A program made the translations under genes and the position numbers. DNA of 64,000 nt from Halobellus ruber (GTDB taxonomy: Archaea; Halobacteriota; Halobacteria; Halobacteriales; Haloferacaceae): the NCBI RefSeq assembly GCF_014212355.1, contig NZ_JACKXD010000006.1, positions 1 to 64,000 of the forward strand. The letters run 5' to 3'. The notes beneath the pieces are model-generated. The model was given only the letters and a program-made list of their open reading frames with translations, was not told the DNA's origin and did no database searches. Each line of letters begins with the position of its first letter. The first letter of the stretch is position 1. Shown here piece after piece: positions 18,329 through 27,584 of the stretch.

Positions 18329-18510
18329 GGCGAGGCCGTTGTGATCGAGCGGGAGCCGGGGAGAGCTTCGCTCTCCCGTTGTTCCCACGAGACCGGCAGC
18401 GACTGAGCCCGTAGGGCTGGTCGCTGGGATTCGAGCGGGAGCCAGGGAGCAAATCTCCGATTTGCGAGCGAGTTCCCGCGAGATCGACGGCGGCCCTCGC
18501 CGTTGGGGAC
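18329..18510 (+). repeat. Palindromic repeat array carrying two copies of the aspS 3' end
   Basis: The aspS end (18293-18328, peptide [11 protein letters not shown] plus stop) recurs at 18379-18414, encoding the same peptide and a stop with many different codons. It recurs again, decayed, at 18473-18502 (FPRDRRRPSP). The spacing is 86 and 91 bp. Between the copies lie two homologous segments containing CGAGCGGGAGCC, a (C/A)GGGAG core and a perfect inner hairpin: GAGAGC/GCTCTC in the first, CAAAT/ATTTG in the second. The CGAGCGGGAGC arm is an imperfect inverted copy of the host end. Confidence 0.75.
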
Positions 18511-18596
18511 GACCGGACGCGGAGCCGTGCGCTCCCTCTAGCCACTCCCGTCCCGAACCGCGCCCGATTTAATCCCGCCCGCGCAACCGACACCCG

Positions 18597-19484
18597 ATGA
18601 CCGACGAGGCGACGGCGTTCGTTCCCGGGCATCTCACGGGCTTTTTCAGCGCGCACCCGGATGCAGACCCCTCAGCCGCCGGGTCGCGCGGTGCCGGGGT
18701 GACGCTGTCCCACGGGGTCGACGTGCGGGTCGAACGCGGCGGCCACGGGGGCCATCCCGCGCTCGTCACGCTGAACGGCGACCCAGTCGCGATCGACGCC
18801 GTCGCCGGCGTTCGCGACGCGCTCGACGCCACGGACGCGGCCGTGACCGCGGAGACGCCGCTGCCGCTGGGGGCCGGGTTCGGGGTCTCCGGCGCGCTCG
18901 CGCTCGGGGCAGCCTACGGGATCAACGCGGCGTACGAACGCCGACGCGGCGAGAACGACCTTGTCTCGATCGCCCACTGTGCCGAGGTCGAGGCGGGAAC
19001 CGGCCTCGGCGACGTCGTCGCCCAGGCCCGCGGCGGGCTCCCGATCCGACTCGACCCCGGCGATCCCGACCACGGCCGGCTGGACGGGATCCCGGCCGCA
19101 CCGCGCGTCGAGTACGTGACGTTCGGATCGGTGTCGACCGAGGCCGTGCTTTCGGGGGACACGACCCGGCTGACCGCCGCCGGGGAGCGCGCGCTTGCTG
19201 ACCTCCGCGGGGAGCCGACGCCGTCACGGCTGGTCGAGCTCTCCCGGCGGTTCGCCCGCGAGGCGGACCTGCTGACCGACCGCGTCGCCGACGCCATCGG
19301 GTCCGTTCGTGAGGGCGGCGACGACGCCACGATGGCGATGCTCGGCGACACCGTCTTCGGGTTCGGCACCGCCCTCTCGGACGCCGGCTACGACCCCGAG
19401 GCGTGTGGGGTCCACCCCGCCGGGGCGACGCTCCGGGCGAGGGACGGCGGGAGCCGACACACTCGAGCGGGCGACGACGAATAG
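18597..19484 (+). CDS. Pantoate kinase (GHMP superfamily)
   Basis: A 295-residue enzyme of the archaeal coenzyme A pathway, phosphorylating pantoate to 4-phosphopantoate. FVPGHLTGFFSAH at the N-terminus, the GHMP phosphate loop PLPLGAGFGVSGALALGAAYG (only part counts as motif) near residue 82 and AEVEAGTGLGDVVAQARGG are characteristic of archaeal PoK. The next gene encodes the following enzyme of the same route. A gattta box about 27 bp upstream of the ATG may be its TATA element. This archaeal pathway replaces bacterial pantothenate synthetase and pantothenate kinase. Confidence 0.92.
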   Translation: MTDEATAFVPGHLTGFFSAHPDADPSAAGSRGAGVTLSHGVDVRVERGGHGGHPALVTLNGDPVAIDAVAGVRDALDATDAAVTAETPLPLGAGFGVSGALALGAAYGINAAYERRRGENDLVSIAHCAEVEAGTGLGDVVAQARGGLPIRLDPGDPDHGRLDGIPAAPRVEYVTFGSVSTEAVLSGDTTRLTAAGERALADLRGEPTPSRLVELSRRFAREADLLTDRVADAIGSVREGGDDATMAMLGDTVFGFGTALSDAGYDPEACGVHPAGATLRARDGGSRHTRAGDDE

Positions 19485-19536
19485 CGGCCCCGCGCCGAAC
19501 CGCCCGGCTTTTGCCGCCGCCCGCCGAGTACGGGGT

Positions 19537-20298
19537 ATGAGCGAGCTCGACGTGCCGGAGAGTCACCCCCGGTACCAGTCGCTACTTACCCGCCACCGGA
19601 TCGCAGAGGGCGTCGACAGGGGGATCACCAGCAGGCAGGGGCTCATCGCGGAGGGTCGCGGCGAGGCGTTCGACTACCTACTCGGGGAACGGACCATCCC
19701 CTCGGCCGACGACGCCGCCCGGGCGGCCGCCGCGCTACTCCGCTTGGCCGACCGCCCCGTGATCTCGGTCAACGGCAACGTGGCTGCCTTGGTCCCCGGG
19801 GAGACGGTCGATCTCGCTGCCGCCGTCGACGCCGACGTCGAGGTGAACCTCTTCGACCGGACCGACGAGCGGATGCGAGCGATCGTCGCTCACTTCCGAG
19901 ACCACGGCGCCGACGAGGCGGGCGTCGCCGTGCGTGGAGTCGACGCCGACGCGCGGATTCCGGGACTCGACCACGAGCGCGCGAAAGTCGACGCCGACGG
20001 CATCGGGAGCGCGGACGTCGTCGTCGTGCCCTTAGAGGACGGCGACCGGGCGGCGGCGCTGGCCGCGATGGGGACATCCGAGGTCGTGATCGACCTGAAC
20101 CCGCTGTCGCGCTCAGCGCAGGTCGCGACGGTACCGATCGTCGACAACGTCATCCGGGCGGTGCCGACGGTCGCCGACCACGCCCGGGACCTGTCGGGGG
20201 CGTCGCGAGCGGAATTGAAGCGGCTCGTCCGGGAGTTCGACGCCGAGGCCGCACTCGCCGCCGCCGAGGACGCGATCCGGTCGGGGCGGCTGGAATAG
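19537..20298 (+). CDS. 4-phosphopantoate--beta-alanine ligase (phosphopantothenate synthetase)
   Basis: A 253-residue archaeal enzyme that joins 4-phosphopantoate to beta-alanine, giving 4-phosphopantothenate for CoA. HPRYQSLLTRHRIAEGVDRGITSRQGLIAEGRGEAFDY spans the family N-terminus; SVNGNVAALVP, DADVEVNLFDRT, DLNPLSRSAQ and VDNVIRAVP are later conserved blocks. The ATG at 19537 follows pantoate kinase by 52 bp, so the two consecutive steps are probably one operon. Confidence 0.93.
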   Translation: MSELDVPESHPRYQSLLTRHRIAEGVDRGITSRQGLIAEGRGEAFDYLLGERTIPSADDAARAAAALLRLADRPVISVNGNVAALVPGETVDLAAAVDADVEVNLFDRTDERMRAIVAHFRDHGADEAGVAVRGVDADARIPGLDHERAKVDADGIGSADVVVVPLEDGDRAAALAAMGTSEVVIDLNPLSRSAQVATVPIVDNVIRAVPTVADHARDLSGASRAELKRLVREFDAEAALAAAEDAIRSGRLE

Positions 20299-20489
20299 GG
20301 GAACGACTGCTGGACGGTGTGAGAACGACCTGGCCGGGGGCGATAGCGAACAGTCGGCACCCGCAGCCGCTCCCACGCCGGTGTGCCGAACACCCGCTCC
20401 CCGGCGCGGGGCTGTCGTCAGCGCATACGCTCGCTGCTCCCGGGATCGTATATGAACTCCAGGGTAGAGTCGTCCCTTGAGCGGCGCCG

Positions 20490-21215
20490 TCACTCCTCGC
20501 GGAGTTCCGCTTCGGCGAGCGCGTCGTTGAGGTCCTCGCGGACGAACTCCCCGGTCTCTCTGTCCATCGCGGTCGTCACCACCCGGTTCTCCTGGACGCT
20601 GGAGCCGTCCCGCAACAACAGCCGGAGGTTGCCGTTGTCGCCGGCGCGGGTCACCTTCGCCCGGAGCCCCGTCCGGGAGCCGGTGCCGCCGGCGTCGATC
20701 GGCCCGGGGACGATCTTCTTCACGTGCGGGTGATCGGCGACGACGCCGATAGCCTGCCGGCCGGAGCGCCCGCCGATGAGCGTCGAGTGCGACCCGCCGA
20801 GTTTCTCCCGCGGTGCGGTCTCGACGACCTCCAGGGACCGCTCGCCGCGCCGCTCCAGCACCCGCTCGACGGGGTCGTCCGCGGCGATCCGGTAGAACTC
20901 GTGGTGAAGCTGCGCGCGGGTCTCCCGCAGGACCGCCCGGTCGCCCGCCGCGAAGACGGTCTCGGGGCGCTTCCGCCGGATGTCGTCGGCGACCCGGCCC
21001 GCGAAGTTCCGGAGTTCCACCGTCCGAGCCTCGGGGTCGTCCTCCGGGACCGTCGTGAGCGCGGTTCGACCGACGATGTCGTCGCCGTCCAGCATCGTCA
21101 ACTCCGCACGGTCGCGCTCGAAGACGACCACGACCGCGTCGCAGTTCCCGGCGTTGCAGACCAGACAGTAGTCGCCGGGGCGTTCGAGCGGGCTCCCGCA
21201 CCGCCGACAGTCCAT
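20490..21215 (-). CDS. DUF2103 family metal-binding protein
   Basis: A 241-residue archaeal protein of unknown function. It starts with a zinc ribbon-like CRRCG...CLVC...C set (residues 3-24) next to a middle domain. The C-terminal DUF2103 part begins around LGGSHSTLIGGRSGRQA and includes HPHVKKIVPGPI and RLLLRDGSSVQENRVVTT, which resembles a nucleic-acid-handling fold. A role in RNA or translation quality is only a guess. It precedes truD in the same direction but lies on its downstream side, with a 43 bp gap. Confidence 0.8.
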   Translation of the reverse strand: MDCRRCGSPLERPGDYCLVCNAGNCDAVVVVFERDRAELTMLDGDDIVGRTALTTVPEDDPEARTVELRNFAGRVADDIRRKRPETVFAAGDRAVLRETRAQLHHEFYRIAADDPVERVLERRGERSLEVVETAPREKLGGSHSTLIGGRSGRQAIGVVADHPHVKKIVPGPIDAGGTGSRTGLRAKVTRAGDNGNLRLLLRDGSSVQENRVVTTAMDRETGEFVREDLNDALAEAELREE

Positions 21216-21258
21216 AGCCCACCCAGACTGCGCGCGGACAAAAGCGCGGCTATCCGTC

Positions 21259-22623
21259 CTACAGCTCCGTCGGCGGGACTTTCAGATACTCCCGGAGCAA
21301 CACCGTCGCGTACGACCCCGACGGCAGGGCAAAGGAGAGGTCGTAGGCGTCGTCTGCGGGGTCGGTCCCGACGCCGACCCGCGTTCGGAGCAGGACCGCC
21401 CGGCGCGTCCCCGTCGAGTGGAACTCCCCCGGAAGGTCGAAGTCCGCGGGCGCGAGTCCGAGGTCCGCGAGGACGTCCCGTTCGATCTCGCCGGGCTCGC
21501 CCCCGGCGAGTTCGGTGTCGACGCCGACGAGCGGCGCGGTCACGAACGCCCGACCGCGGTCGCAGTGCCGCGTCATCACGTCGACCCGGCGGCCGGCCGC
21601 CGCCTGCGTCCGGTCGGTGTCCGGACGGTACAGGTCCTCGGGCGCGTCGCCGTCGGCGAAACAGACCACGTCGCCCTCGACCGGCGTCGCGAGCGGGAGC
21701 CCGCGCCGGAGCCGCTCGCTCACGATCCGGTTGAACGCGTAGGACTGCGCGGCGTTGACGAACAGCCGCTGGAGGTTGGTCGGCACGGCCTCCAGGGCGT
21801 GCCGCCAGTCCGCCGGGGTCGCGTCGCCCCCGTCGGCCAGCCGGTGGAGCATCGACCGCTCGAACCGGAGTGCCCCCGGCAGCCGCTCGGCCGCCGCCGC
21901 CCAGTCGGGGTCCTCGCGTGCGGCCTGCTCGTCGACGAACGCCCGGGCGTCCTGTGTCGCCTCCGGCTCCGTCTCGGCGGGGTTGCCGGCGTAGGTCAGC
22001 ACCGCCTCCCGCCACTCCCCGCGGGCGAGACACAGCCCGACCTCGTGGGTGACGGGCCGGCGGCTCCCGAACCGCTGGTGGCCGAAGTAGTTGGGGACCG
22101 CGACGTCGACTGGCTCGTCAGGGGCCTCGTTCCCGTCGCCGACGCGCAGGTCCGTAGTGATCTCCCCGACGGACCCGGGGTCGGCGTCGCGGACCCGGAT
22201 CTCGAAGGCGTTGCCCGCGAGGTCGCCGAAGTGGAGCGGCCGCCCGACCCGGCCGAGGATCTCGACTTCGGCGTCGGCGACCTCGGGAAGGTCCCCGCTG
22301 GCGACGTTCGCGAGGGTGAAAAGCTGGGTAGTGACCGCGTGTTTGTCCTTCGTTCCCGCCCACGAGACCCGCTCGCGGCTGATCCCCAGCGCGTCCGAGA
22401 GCCGGCGGGCGAAGTCGTTGGTGTCCCACTCCCGGAGGGTCGCGCGGACGAGCAGGTGCGGATAGTCGCCGGTGTCGGCGTCGAGCGGCGCCGGCGAGGT
22501 GGTCTCCAACTCGCGAACCCGGAAGTCCTCCGGCCGCGAGCGGAGCCGCCCGCCGGTGCCGGCGGCGTCGCTCCGGTAGTACTCGATCCCGACGCGCCGT
22601 TCGGCGGGGTGGGCCTCGCGCAT
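21259..22623 (-). CDS. truD: tRNA pseudouridine(13) synthase TruD
   Basis: A 454-residue pseudouridine synthase. [11 protein letters not shown] near residue 30 and the catalytic-Asp motif [15 protein letters not shown] (about 86-100) define the family, with [19 protein letters not shown] further on. A TRUD insertion domain is present between about 210 and 370. [21 protein letters not shown] precedes the C-terminal part. The archaeal form modifies U13 of tRNA and possibly other sites. In many haloarchaea truD is close to pth2; here a histidine kinase gene lies between them. Confidence 0.94.
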   Translation of the reverse strand: MREAHPAERRVGIEYYRSDAAGTGGRLRSRPEDFRVRELETTSPAPLDADTGDYPHLLVRATLREWDTNDFARRLSDALGISRERVSWAGTKDKHAVTTQLFTLANVASGDLPEVADAEVEILGRVGRPLHFGDLAGNAFEIRVRDADPGSVGEITTDLRVGDGNEAPDEPVDVAVPNYFGHQRFGSRRPVTHEVGLCLARGEWREAVLTYAGNPAETEPEATQDARAFVDEQAAREDPDWAAAAERLPGALRFERSMLHRLADGGDATPADWRHALEAVPTNLQRLFVNAAQSYAFNRIVSERLRRGLPLATPVEGDVVCFADGDAPEDLYRPDTDRTQAAAGRRVDVMTRHCDRGRAFVTAPLVGVDTELAGGEPGEIERDVLADLGLAPADFDLPGEFHSTGTRRAVLLRTRVGVGTDPADDAYDLSFALPSGSYATVLLREYLKVPPTEL

Positions 22624-22687
22624 CCGTTCGGCTGGACTACCGCCCCCGCGGGTAAGGCGGCTCCGGTTCGCCCGCGGCCGTGTCCGG

Positions 22688-23719
22688 CTACCCCTTCGTG
22701 ACCGGCTCGACCCGGTCCATCCCGGTGATCTCGAAGCGCGCTCCGCCCTCGCGGCCCTCCGTCACCCCGACTTCCCACCCGTGAGCTTCCGCGGCGGCGG
22801 CAACGATGTTCAGCCCGAACCCCGTCCCCGCGGTCGCAGTGGTGTAGCCGTACTCGAAGACGCGATCGCGGGCGTCGGCGGGGATCCCCGGGCCGTCGTC
22901 CTCGACGGCGATCCCGTCGCCGGAGTTAAGCGAACCGACGGTGACGGTAACCCCGTCGCCGCCGTGTCTGACAGCGTTCTCGAAGAGGTTCTCGAGCAGC
23001 CGACACAGCCGCTTCGGATCGGCGTCGACCCGGCCGAGGTCGCCGCTCACGACGAGCTCGACGCCGTCGGCGCGGTCGTCGACCGTCGCGTCCCACGTCT
23101 CCTCGACCGCCTCGTTCAGGTCGATCTGTTTCGTGTCGCCGACGTGTCGGTCCCCGCTGACCAGCGTGCGAACGTCGTCGACGATGTCCGCCATCCGGTC
23201 GTGGACGCTCTCGAGGCGGTCCAGCCACTCCTCGCCGCCGTCGACCTCCGATCGCAGGATCTCCACCTGCGCCTCCGCGGCGTTCAGCGGGCTGCGGAGG
23301 TCGTGGGTCAGCACCTCCGCGAACCGCTCGAGCTCCCGCTCCCGCTCGGCGCGATCGCTCACGTCCCTGACGACGGCCACGAAGCACGCCCGGTCGTCGA
23401 CGGTCGTCGTAGAGACGCTCGACTCCGCTCGGAAGGTGGTCCCGTCGCGCCGCACGGCCGTCCATCTGTACGTCGCGGCCCCGGACTCGGTTGCTGTGCG
23501 ACGGGCGTCCCCGCGGGCGTCGCTGGCGGCCCCGGGGTTCGCGGCGTAGGCGTCGGGATCCAGGTCGGAAAACGCCGCCTTCTGGTGGCCGAACACCCGC
23601 TCGACCGCGTCGTTGACCGCGACGACCTCGCCGGTGTCCGCGTCGGTGACGATCACGGCATCGGCGGCGTCGTCGAGGATCCCCGGGAGCGCGTCGCTCC
23701 CGGACGGTGCGTCCCTCAT
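22688..23719 (-). CDS. Soluble PAS-domain sensor histidine kinase
   Basis: A 343-residue cytoplasmic kinase without membrane helices. A PAS domain spans about 12-135 ([40 protein letters not shown]). A HisKA-like dimerisation helix has the H-box [17 protein letters not shown] (about 150), and an HATPase domain carries N-box [13 protein letters not shown]1 VEDDGPGIP and G2 GTGFGLNIV. No response regulator is adjacent, as is common for haloarchaeal orphan kinases. The signal and output are unknown. Confidence 0.9.
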   Translation of the reverse strand: MRDAPSGSDALPGILDDAADAVIVTDADTGEVVAVNDAVERVFGHQKAAFSDLDPDAYAANPGAASDARGDARRTATESGAATYRWTAVRRDGTTFRAESSVSTTTVDDRACFVAVVRDVSDRAERERELERFAEVLTHDLRSPLNAAEAQVEILRSEVDGGEEWLDRLESVHDRMADIVDDVRTLVSGDRHVGDTKQIDLNEAVEETWDATVDDRADGVELVVSGDLGRVDADPKRLCRLLENLFENAVRHGGDGVTVTVGSLNSGDGIAVEDDGPGIPADARDRVFEYGYTTATAGTGFGLNIVAAAAEAHGWEVGVTEGREGGARFEITGMDRVEPVTKG

Positions 23720-23821
23720 CTACTCCCCTCTCGGGACGGCCCAGTGGTAAGTCGTTTGGCCGCTAGATGTGTGTTGGTTAGTTCGAAGTACGATCGCGGA
23801 GACCGCCTCAGCGAAGACCTC

Positions 23822-23921
23822 GGAAGCCCCCGCGCTCTCGCCGCCTGCGCCTCGCTGTGGTCCTCGGACTACGTCCTGCGGTCCTTGCGTCGGCTCGGCT
23901 GACGAGAGCGCGGCCCCTTCC
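23822..23921. repeat. 100-bp palindromic intergenic repeat
   Basis: Imperfect 19-bp inverted repeats (23822-23840 and 23903-23921, differing at three positions) bracket 62 bp with many short GC-rich inverted segments. It lies in the 324 bp between pth2 and the histidine kinase gene, downstream of pth2. The sequence style (ggactggaaggggccgcg on the minus strand) looks like a dispersed haloarchaeal repeat. No protein frame in it is convincing. Confidence 0.55.
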
Positions 23922-24043
23922 AGTCCCACCCGACGGCGGATCCTCGACGGGCGTCGACCCTCGGAAGGCCGGCCAGTCGCGGTGACTGTCCCGGGCTGAT
24001 CGATCGCGGTGCGGTGTTTCCGGTCACTCGTGGTCGTCCACGT

Positions 24044-24382
24044 TCAGTACAGCGACAGGTCGCCCGTAACCCGATCGACCTCGTCGTCGTCGCCGGGACC
24101 GACCGCGAGGCAGGTCACCGTTCCCGGCTCCAACTGGGTGTGGCCCGCGTCGCGGACGATCGCGTTCGGCAGCCCCAACCGCTCGGCCTTGTCGGCCAGC
24201 CGGAACAGCGTCTCCTCCCCGTCGGCTTTCAGCACGACCTTCTTCTGTCCCCCGCCCTTCCACTGCGTTCGGGTCCGGTCGCTGGTGTCCTCGTAGGCCG
24301 ACAGCGACGCGTGGGCGACCTGTGCGGCGAGTTTCCCCTGGCCCATCCCGAGATCAGTCCGGGCGACGATGGCCTGTTTCAT
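24044..24382 (-). CDS. pth2: Peptidyl-tRNA hydrolase, archaeal type (Pth2)
   Basis: A 112-residue enzyme that releases tRNA from stalled peptidyl-tRNA. It is the usual Pth2 length: [27 protein letters not shown] at the N-terminus, the [15 protein letters not shown] strand, [18 protein letters not shown] and [14 protein letters not shown]. The catalytic-site Lys (GKLAAQ), His and Thr/Asp surroundings are present. It starts at the ATG at 24382 and is divergent to dcd. Confidence 0.95.
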   Translation of the reverse strand: MKQAIVARTDLGMGQGKLAAQVAHASLSAYEDTSDRTRTQWKGGGQKKVVLKADGEETLFRLADKAERLGLPNAIVRDAGHTQLEPGTVTCLAVGPGDDDEVDRVTGDLSLY

Positions 24383-24495
24383 ACCTCACGGTGGTCTTCG
24401 GGATCGTATATGTCCTCCCCTCCGTCGCGCTGCCCCCCGCTTCTCCCGACCGTGAAGCCACTGACTTTACATCGGTGCCCGCCCGTCGGTCGGGT

Positions 24496-25089
24496 ATGAT
24501 CCTCTCGGACGACGACATCCTGGCCCGCCTGGAGGCCGGCGACCTCGTCGTCGACCCCCTCGACGACATCGAGATGCAGGTCCAGCCCGCAAGCGTCGAC
24601 CTCCGGCTCGGCGAGGAGTTCCTGGAGTTCCAGCGCGCCAACATCTCGTGTATCCACCCCAACCGGGAGGCGGAGATCTCCGAGTACGTCGAGGAGACCG
24701 TCGTCCCGGAGGGCGAGGAGTTCATCCTCCACCCCGGGGACTTCGTCCTCGGCACGACGAAGGAACGCGTCGAAATTCCCGACGACCTCGTGGCCCACGT
24801 CGAGGGCCGGTCGTCGCTCGGGCGGCTGGCGATCGTGGTCCACGCCACGGCGGGCTTGGCGGACCCCGGCTACGAGGGACAGATCACCCTCGAGCTTTCG
24901 AACCTCGGCACCGCACCGGTGGCGCTCACGCCGGGGATGCGGATCTCACAGCTCACCTTCACCGAACTCACAACCCCGGCCGCGCGGCCGTACGGCGCCG
25001 AGCGCGGCTCGAAGTACCAGGGGCAGTCGGGGCCACAGGCCTCCCGGATCGGCGCCGACCCCGAGTTCGGGGGGGACAGTCCGGAATGA
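24496..25089 (+). CDS. dcd: dCTP deaminase
   Basis: A 197-residue member of the dUTPase/dCTP deaminase trimer family, converting dCTP to dUTP (or dUMP in bifunctional forms). MILSDDDIL at the start, [31 protein letters not shown] with the catalytic region, and [14 protein letters not shown] are conserved. The C-terminal [11 protein letters not shown] closes over the nucleotide. The ATG at 24496 was chosen by homology to the MILSD start. Its stop codon overlaps the next gene's start by four bases (ATGA). Confidence 0.94.
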   Translation: MILSDDDILARLEAGDLVVDPLDDIEMQVQPASVDLRLGEEFLEFQRANISCIHPNREAEISEYVEETVVPEGEEFILHPGDFVLGTTKERVEIPDDLVAHVEGRSSLGRLAIVVHATAGLADPGYEGQITLELSNLGTAPVALTPGMRISQLTFTELTTPAARPYGAERGSKYQGQSGPQASRIGADPEFGGDSPE

Positions 25090-25994
25090 AGTTCGTCGAG
25101 GAGGTCGTCGTCGAGGAGTTCCTCCCGACCTTCCGGTCGATGCTCGCGGAAGCGCTCCGCAAGCGGGGACTGACCCAACACGAGGTGGCCGAAACGTTGG
25201 GGATCAGCCAGAGCGCCGTCTCGAAGTACGCCCACGGCGAGGTGAGCCGGCGGACGGAGATCCTCGAGGACGAGCGCGTCCGGGAGTTGGTCGAAGAGGT
25301 GGCCGAGGGGCTCGCTTCCGGGGATATGAGCCGGGTGCAGGCGTTAGTCGAGGCGGAAGTCCTGATCAGGCGGCTCGAGGAGAGGGACGTACTCGCCCGG
25401 CTCCACGAGGAGGCGATGCCGGAGCTGTCGGCCCACGACGGCTACGTCCGGATCCACGACCCCGAAAGCGACCTCCGCGAGAGCGAGGCGGTCCGGTCGT
25501 CGGTGCGGCGGGCGCTCCGCCGGCTCACCAACGCAAGCGGGTTCGCGGGACTGATCCCGAACGTCGGCTCGAACCTCGTGGCGTGTCTCCCCGACGCGAC
25601 CGCCGTCGACGACGTCGCCGGCGTCCCCGGCCGGATCTTCGACGTCAAGGGCAGGGCGACGGTTCCAGGCGACCCCGAGTTCGGCGTCAGCGAGCACGTC
25701 GCCTCGGTGCTCCTATCGGCGCGGGGGGCCGGGGCCGACGCCCGCGCCGCGATCAACGTCCGGTACGATCCCGACATCGTCTCCACCCTCGAAGCCGCGG
25801 GGTACGACGCGGTCGAGTTCGATCCGGAGGCGTCCGGCGACCCGATCGCGGAGGCGGTCGCGGCGGCCGGCCCACTCACCGAGACGTTCGTCTGTTACCA
25901 GACCGGCGGGTACGGCATCGAACCGATCACCTACGTGCTCGGTCCCGACGCCGACGCGGTCGCGACGGCGGTCGGCAGACTCCTTCGTGGGTGA
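25086..25994 (+). CDS. thiR: HTH regulator with ThiN (thiamine phosphate synthase-like) domain, ThiR type
   Basis: A 302-residue protein with an XRE-type helix-turn-helix at residues 17-55 ([28 protein letters not shown]) and a C-terminal ThiN domain from about 125 ([65 protein letters not shown]). In archaea ThiN fused to an HTH acts as a thiamine phosphate-sensing repressor of thiamine genes, while ThiN fused to ThiD is an enzyme. Coupling to dcd by an ATGA overlap has no obvious metabolic sense. No thiamine gene is nearby in this window. Confidence 0.85.
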   Translation: MKFVEEVVVEEFLPTFRSMLAEALRKRGLTQHEVAETLGISQSAVSKYAHGEVSRRTEILEDERVRELVEEVAEGLASGDMSRVQALVEAEVLIRRLEERDVLARLHEEAMPELSAHDGYVRIHDPESDLRESEAVRSSVRRALRRLTNASGFAGLIPNVGSNLVACLPDATAVDDVAGVPGRIFDVKGRATVPGDPEFGVSEHVASVLLSARGAGADARAAINVRYDPDIVSTLEAAGYDAVEFDPEASGDPIAEAVAAAGPLTETFVCYQTGGYGIEPITYVLGPDADAVATAVGRLLRG

Positions 25995-26033
25995 CCGACG
26001 GCGGGCGGGATCGGACGGGATCCGAGGCCGACC

Positions 26034-27416
26034 TCACCCGGCGCTGCCGTCGTCGACCAGGTTTCCGACCGCGCGGTCGATCTCGTCGACCCGTTCGGTC
26101 TGTTCGCTCGTGGCCTCCGTCAACTCCGAGAGCTCCGCCTCCAAGGTGGCGAGTTCGTCGACGGCCTCGTCGACGGTGGCTGCGACCTCCTCGGAGCTTG
26201 CGGCGAAGGCGTCGGTCGCGTCGGCGACCTCCTCGGCGCCCGTCGCGGTTTCGCCGACCGTCGCCCGGATCTCACGGAGCGACGTCATCGTGCGCTCGAC
26301 GGTGTCGATGGCTTCGGCGATCTCGTCGGTGGTGTCCTCGAGGTCGGCCGCGGTCCGCTCTGTCGCGTCGATCACCTCGGTGATCCGCGCTTCGATCTCG
26401 GTGGCCTGGGTCTGGGACCGCTCGGCGAGGGATTTCACCTCGTCGGCGACGACGGCGAAGCCCGACCCCGCATCGCCGGCCCGCGCGGCCTCGATCGACG
26501 CGTTCAACGCGAGCAGGTTGGTCTGGTCCGCGATGTCGTTGATAACGTCGATGATGTCGCTCATCTCGTCGGCCTTCGCGGTGAGCGTCTCCAAGGTGTC
26601 GCCGACGCCGTCGGCGGACGCCCGGACCGCCTCCATCCGCTCGATGGCGTCGTCGGCGGCGTCCTCCCCCTCCTCGGCCCTCTCGCGGGCGTTCCCTGCG
26701 GCGCGGCTGACCTGGTCGGCGCTGGCGGCGATCTCCTCGATGGTTGCCGACTGGTCCGACACCTCGTCGGCGGCCCGTTCCATCCGTCGGGTCTGCTCTT
26801 CGGCGAACGTCCCCAGGTCGTCGACCCCGCTTGCGATCCGCTCGATCGAGGTCGACAGCTCGGTCAACTCGGCCCGGACGGTCCCCTGGACCTCCTCTTG
26901 GAGCCGCTCTAAGGTCCGCTGCTGTTCGACGTGGTCGGTGACGTCGCTTGCGACCTCGAAGGCGCCCACGACGCCCCCCTCGGGGCTCCGGAGCGGCACG
27001 GCGTACGTCTGGAAGATGGTGTTCGTCGAGGGGACCTCGCGGACGTCGTCCTCGGCGATGGTCTCGCCGCGGCCGGCGACCGTCTCCGCGAGGGTCTCCG
27101 CCTCGCCCTCCGTGCCGATCACGTCGTAAGCGTTCTCCCCGATGGCGTCGGACGCGGGGATCTCCAGGTTCTCCCCCAAGGCTTCGTTCCAGTGGGTGAG
27201 CGTCCCGTCGGCGGTCGTCACGAGGATCCCCTCGGGGAACTCCGCGATAAGCTGGTCGAACAGCGACCGCCAGAAGTCGCGTTCCCGTCTGAGCCGCTCG
27301 GCCCCCTCGTCTTCGTCCCCGCCGGAGTCCGCGTACTCGTCCCACAGCAGTTCGGTCAGCGGCTCCTGGCTGCCCGTCGGTGCGTCCGTGCCCGATGCCG
27401 TCGCGTCCAGACTCAT
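26034..27416 (-). CDS. Soluble PAS-domain transducer (methyl-accepting chemotaxis-like protein)
   Basis: A 460-residue cytoplasmic transducer. A PAS domain lies at about 45-160 ([27 protein letters not shown] and [15 protein letters not shown]). It is followed by a long coiled-coil MCP signalling domain with the hairpin tip [19 protein letters not shown] and [13 protein letters not shown]. There are no membrane segments. Glu/Gln-rich heptads would be methylation sites. It probably controls CheA or a related output in response to redox or ligand sensed by the PAS domain; the ligand is unknown. The ATG at 27416 (MSLDAT) is preferred to a longer start at 27437. Confidence 0.88.
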   Translation of the reverse strand: MSLDATASGTDAPTGSQEPLTELLWDEYADSGGDEDEGAERLRRERDFWRSLFDQLIAEFPEGILVTTADGTLTHWNEALGENLEIPASDAIGENAYDVIGTEGEAETLAETVAGRGETIAEDDVREVPSTNTIFQTYAVPLRSPEGGVVGAFEVASDVTDHVEQQRTLERLQEEVQGTVRAELTELSTSIERIASGVDDLGTFAEEQTRRMERAADEVSDQSATIEEIAASADQVSRAAGNARERAEEGEDAADDAIERMEAVRASADGVGDTLETLTAKADEMSDIIDVINDIADQTNLLALNASIEAARAGDAGSGFAVVADEVKSLAERSQTQATEIEARITEVIDATERTAADLEDTTDEIAEAIDTVERTMTSLREIRATVGETATGAEEVADATDAFAASSEEVAATVDEAVDELATLEAELSELTEATSEQTERVDEIDRAVGNLVDDGSAG

Positions 27417-27584
27417 CGCACGAGTGAACCCCTTCACGCCGTTTCAATATTCGGCGCCGAGTACCAGGATTGATACTCGTCCGGAATAGCGGCCGCGACG
27501 CCCCGGCGCATCCTCGACGTAATCCGAACGATTTACCCGACTCAGGCGCCTATTCTCATATATGACAGGTGATTCGCGGTGAAC

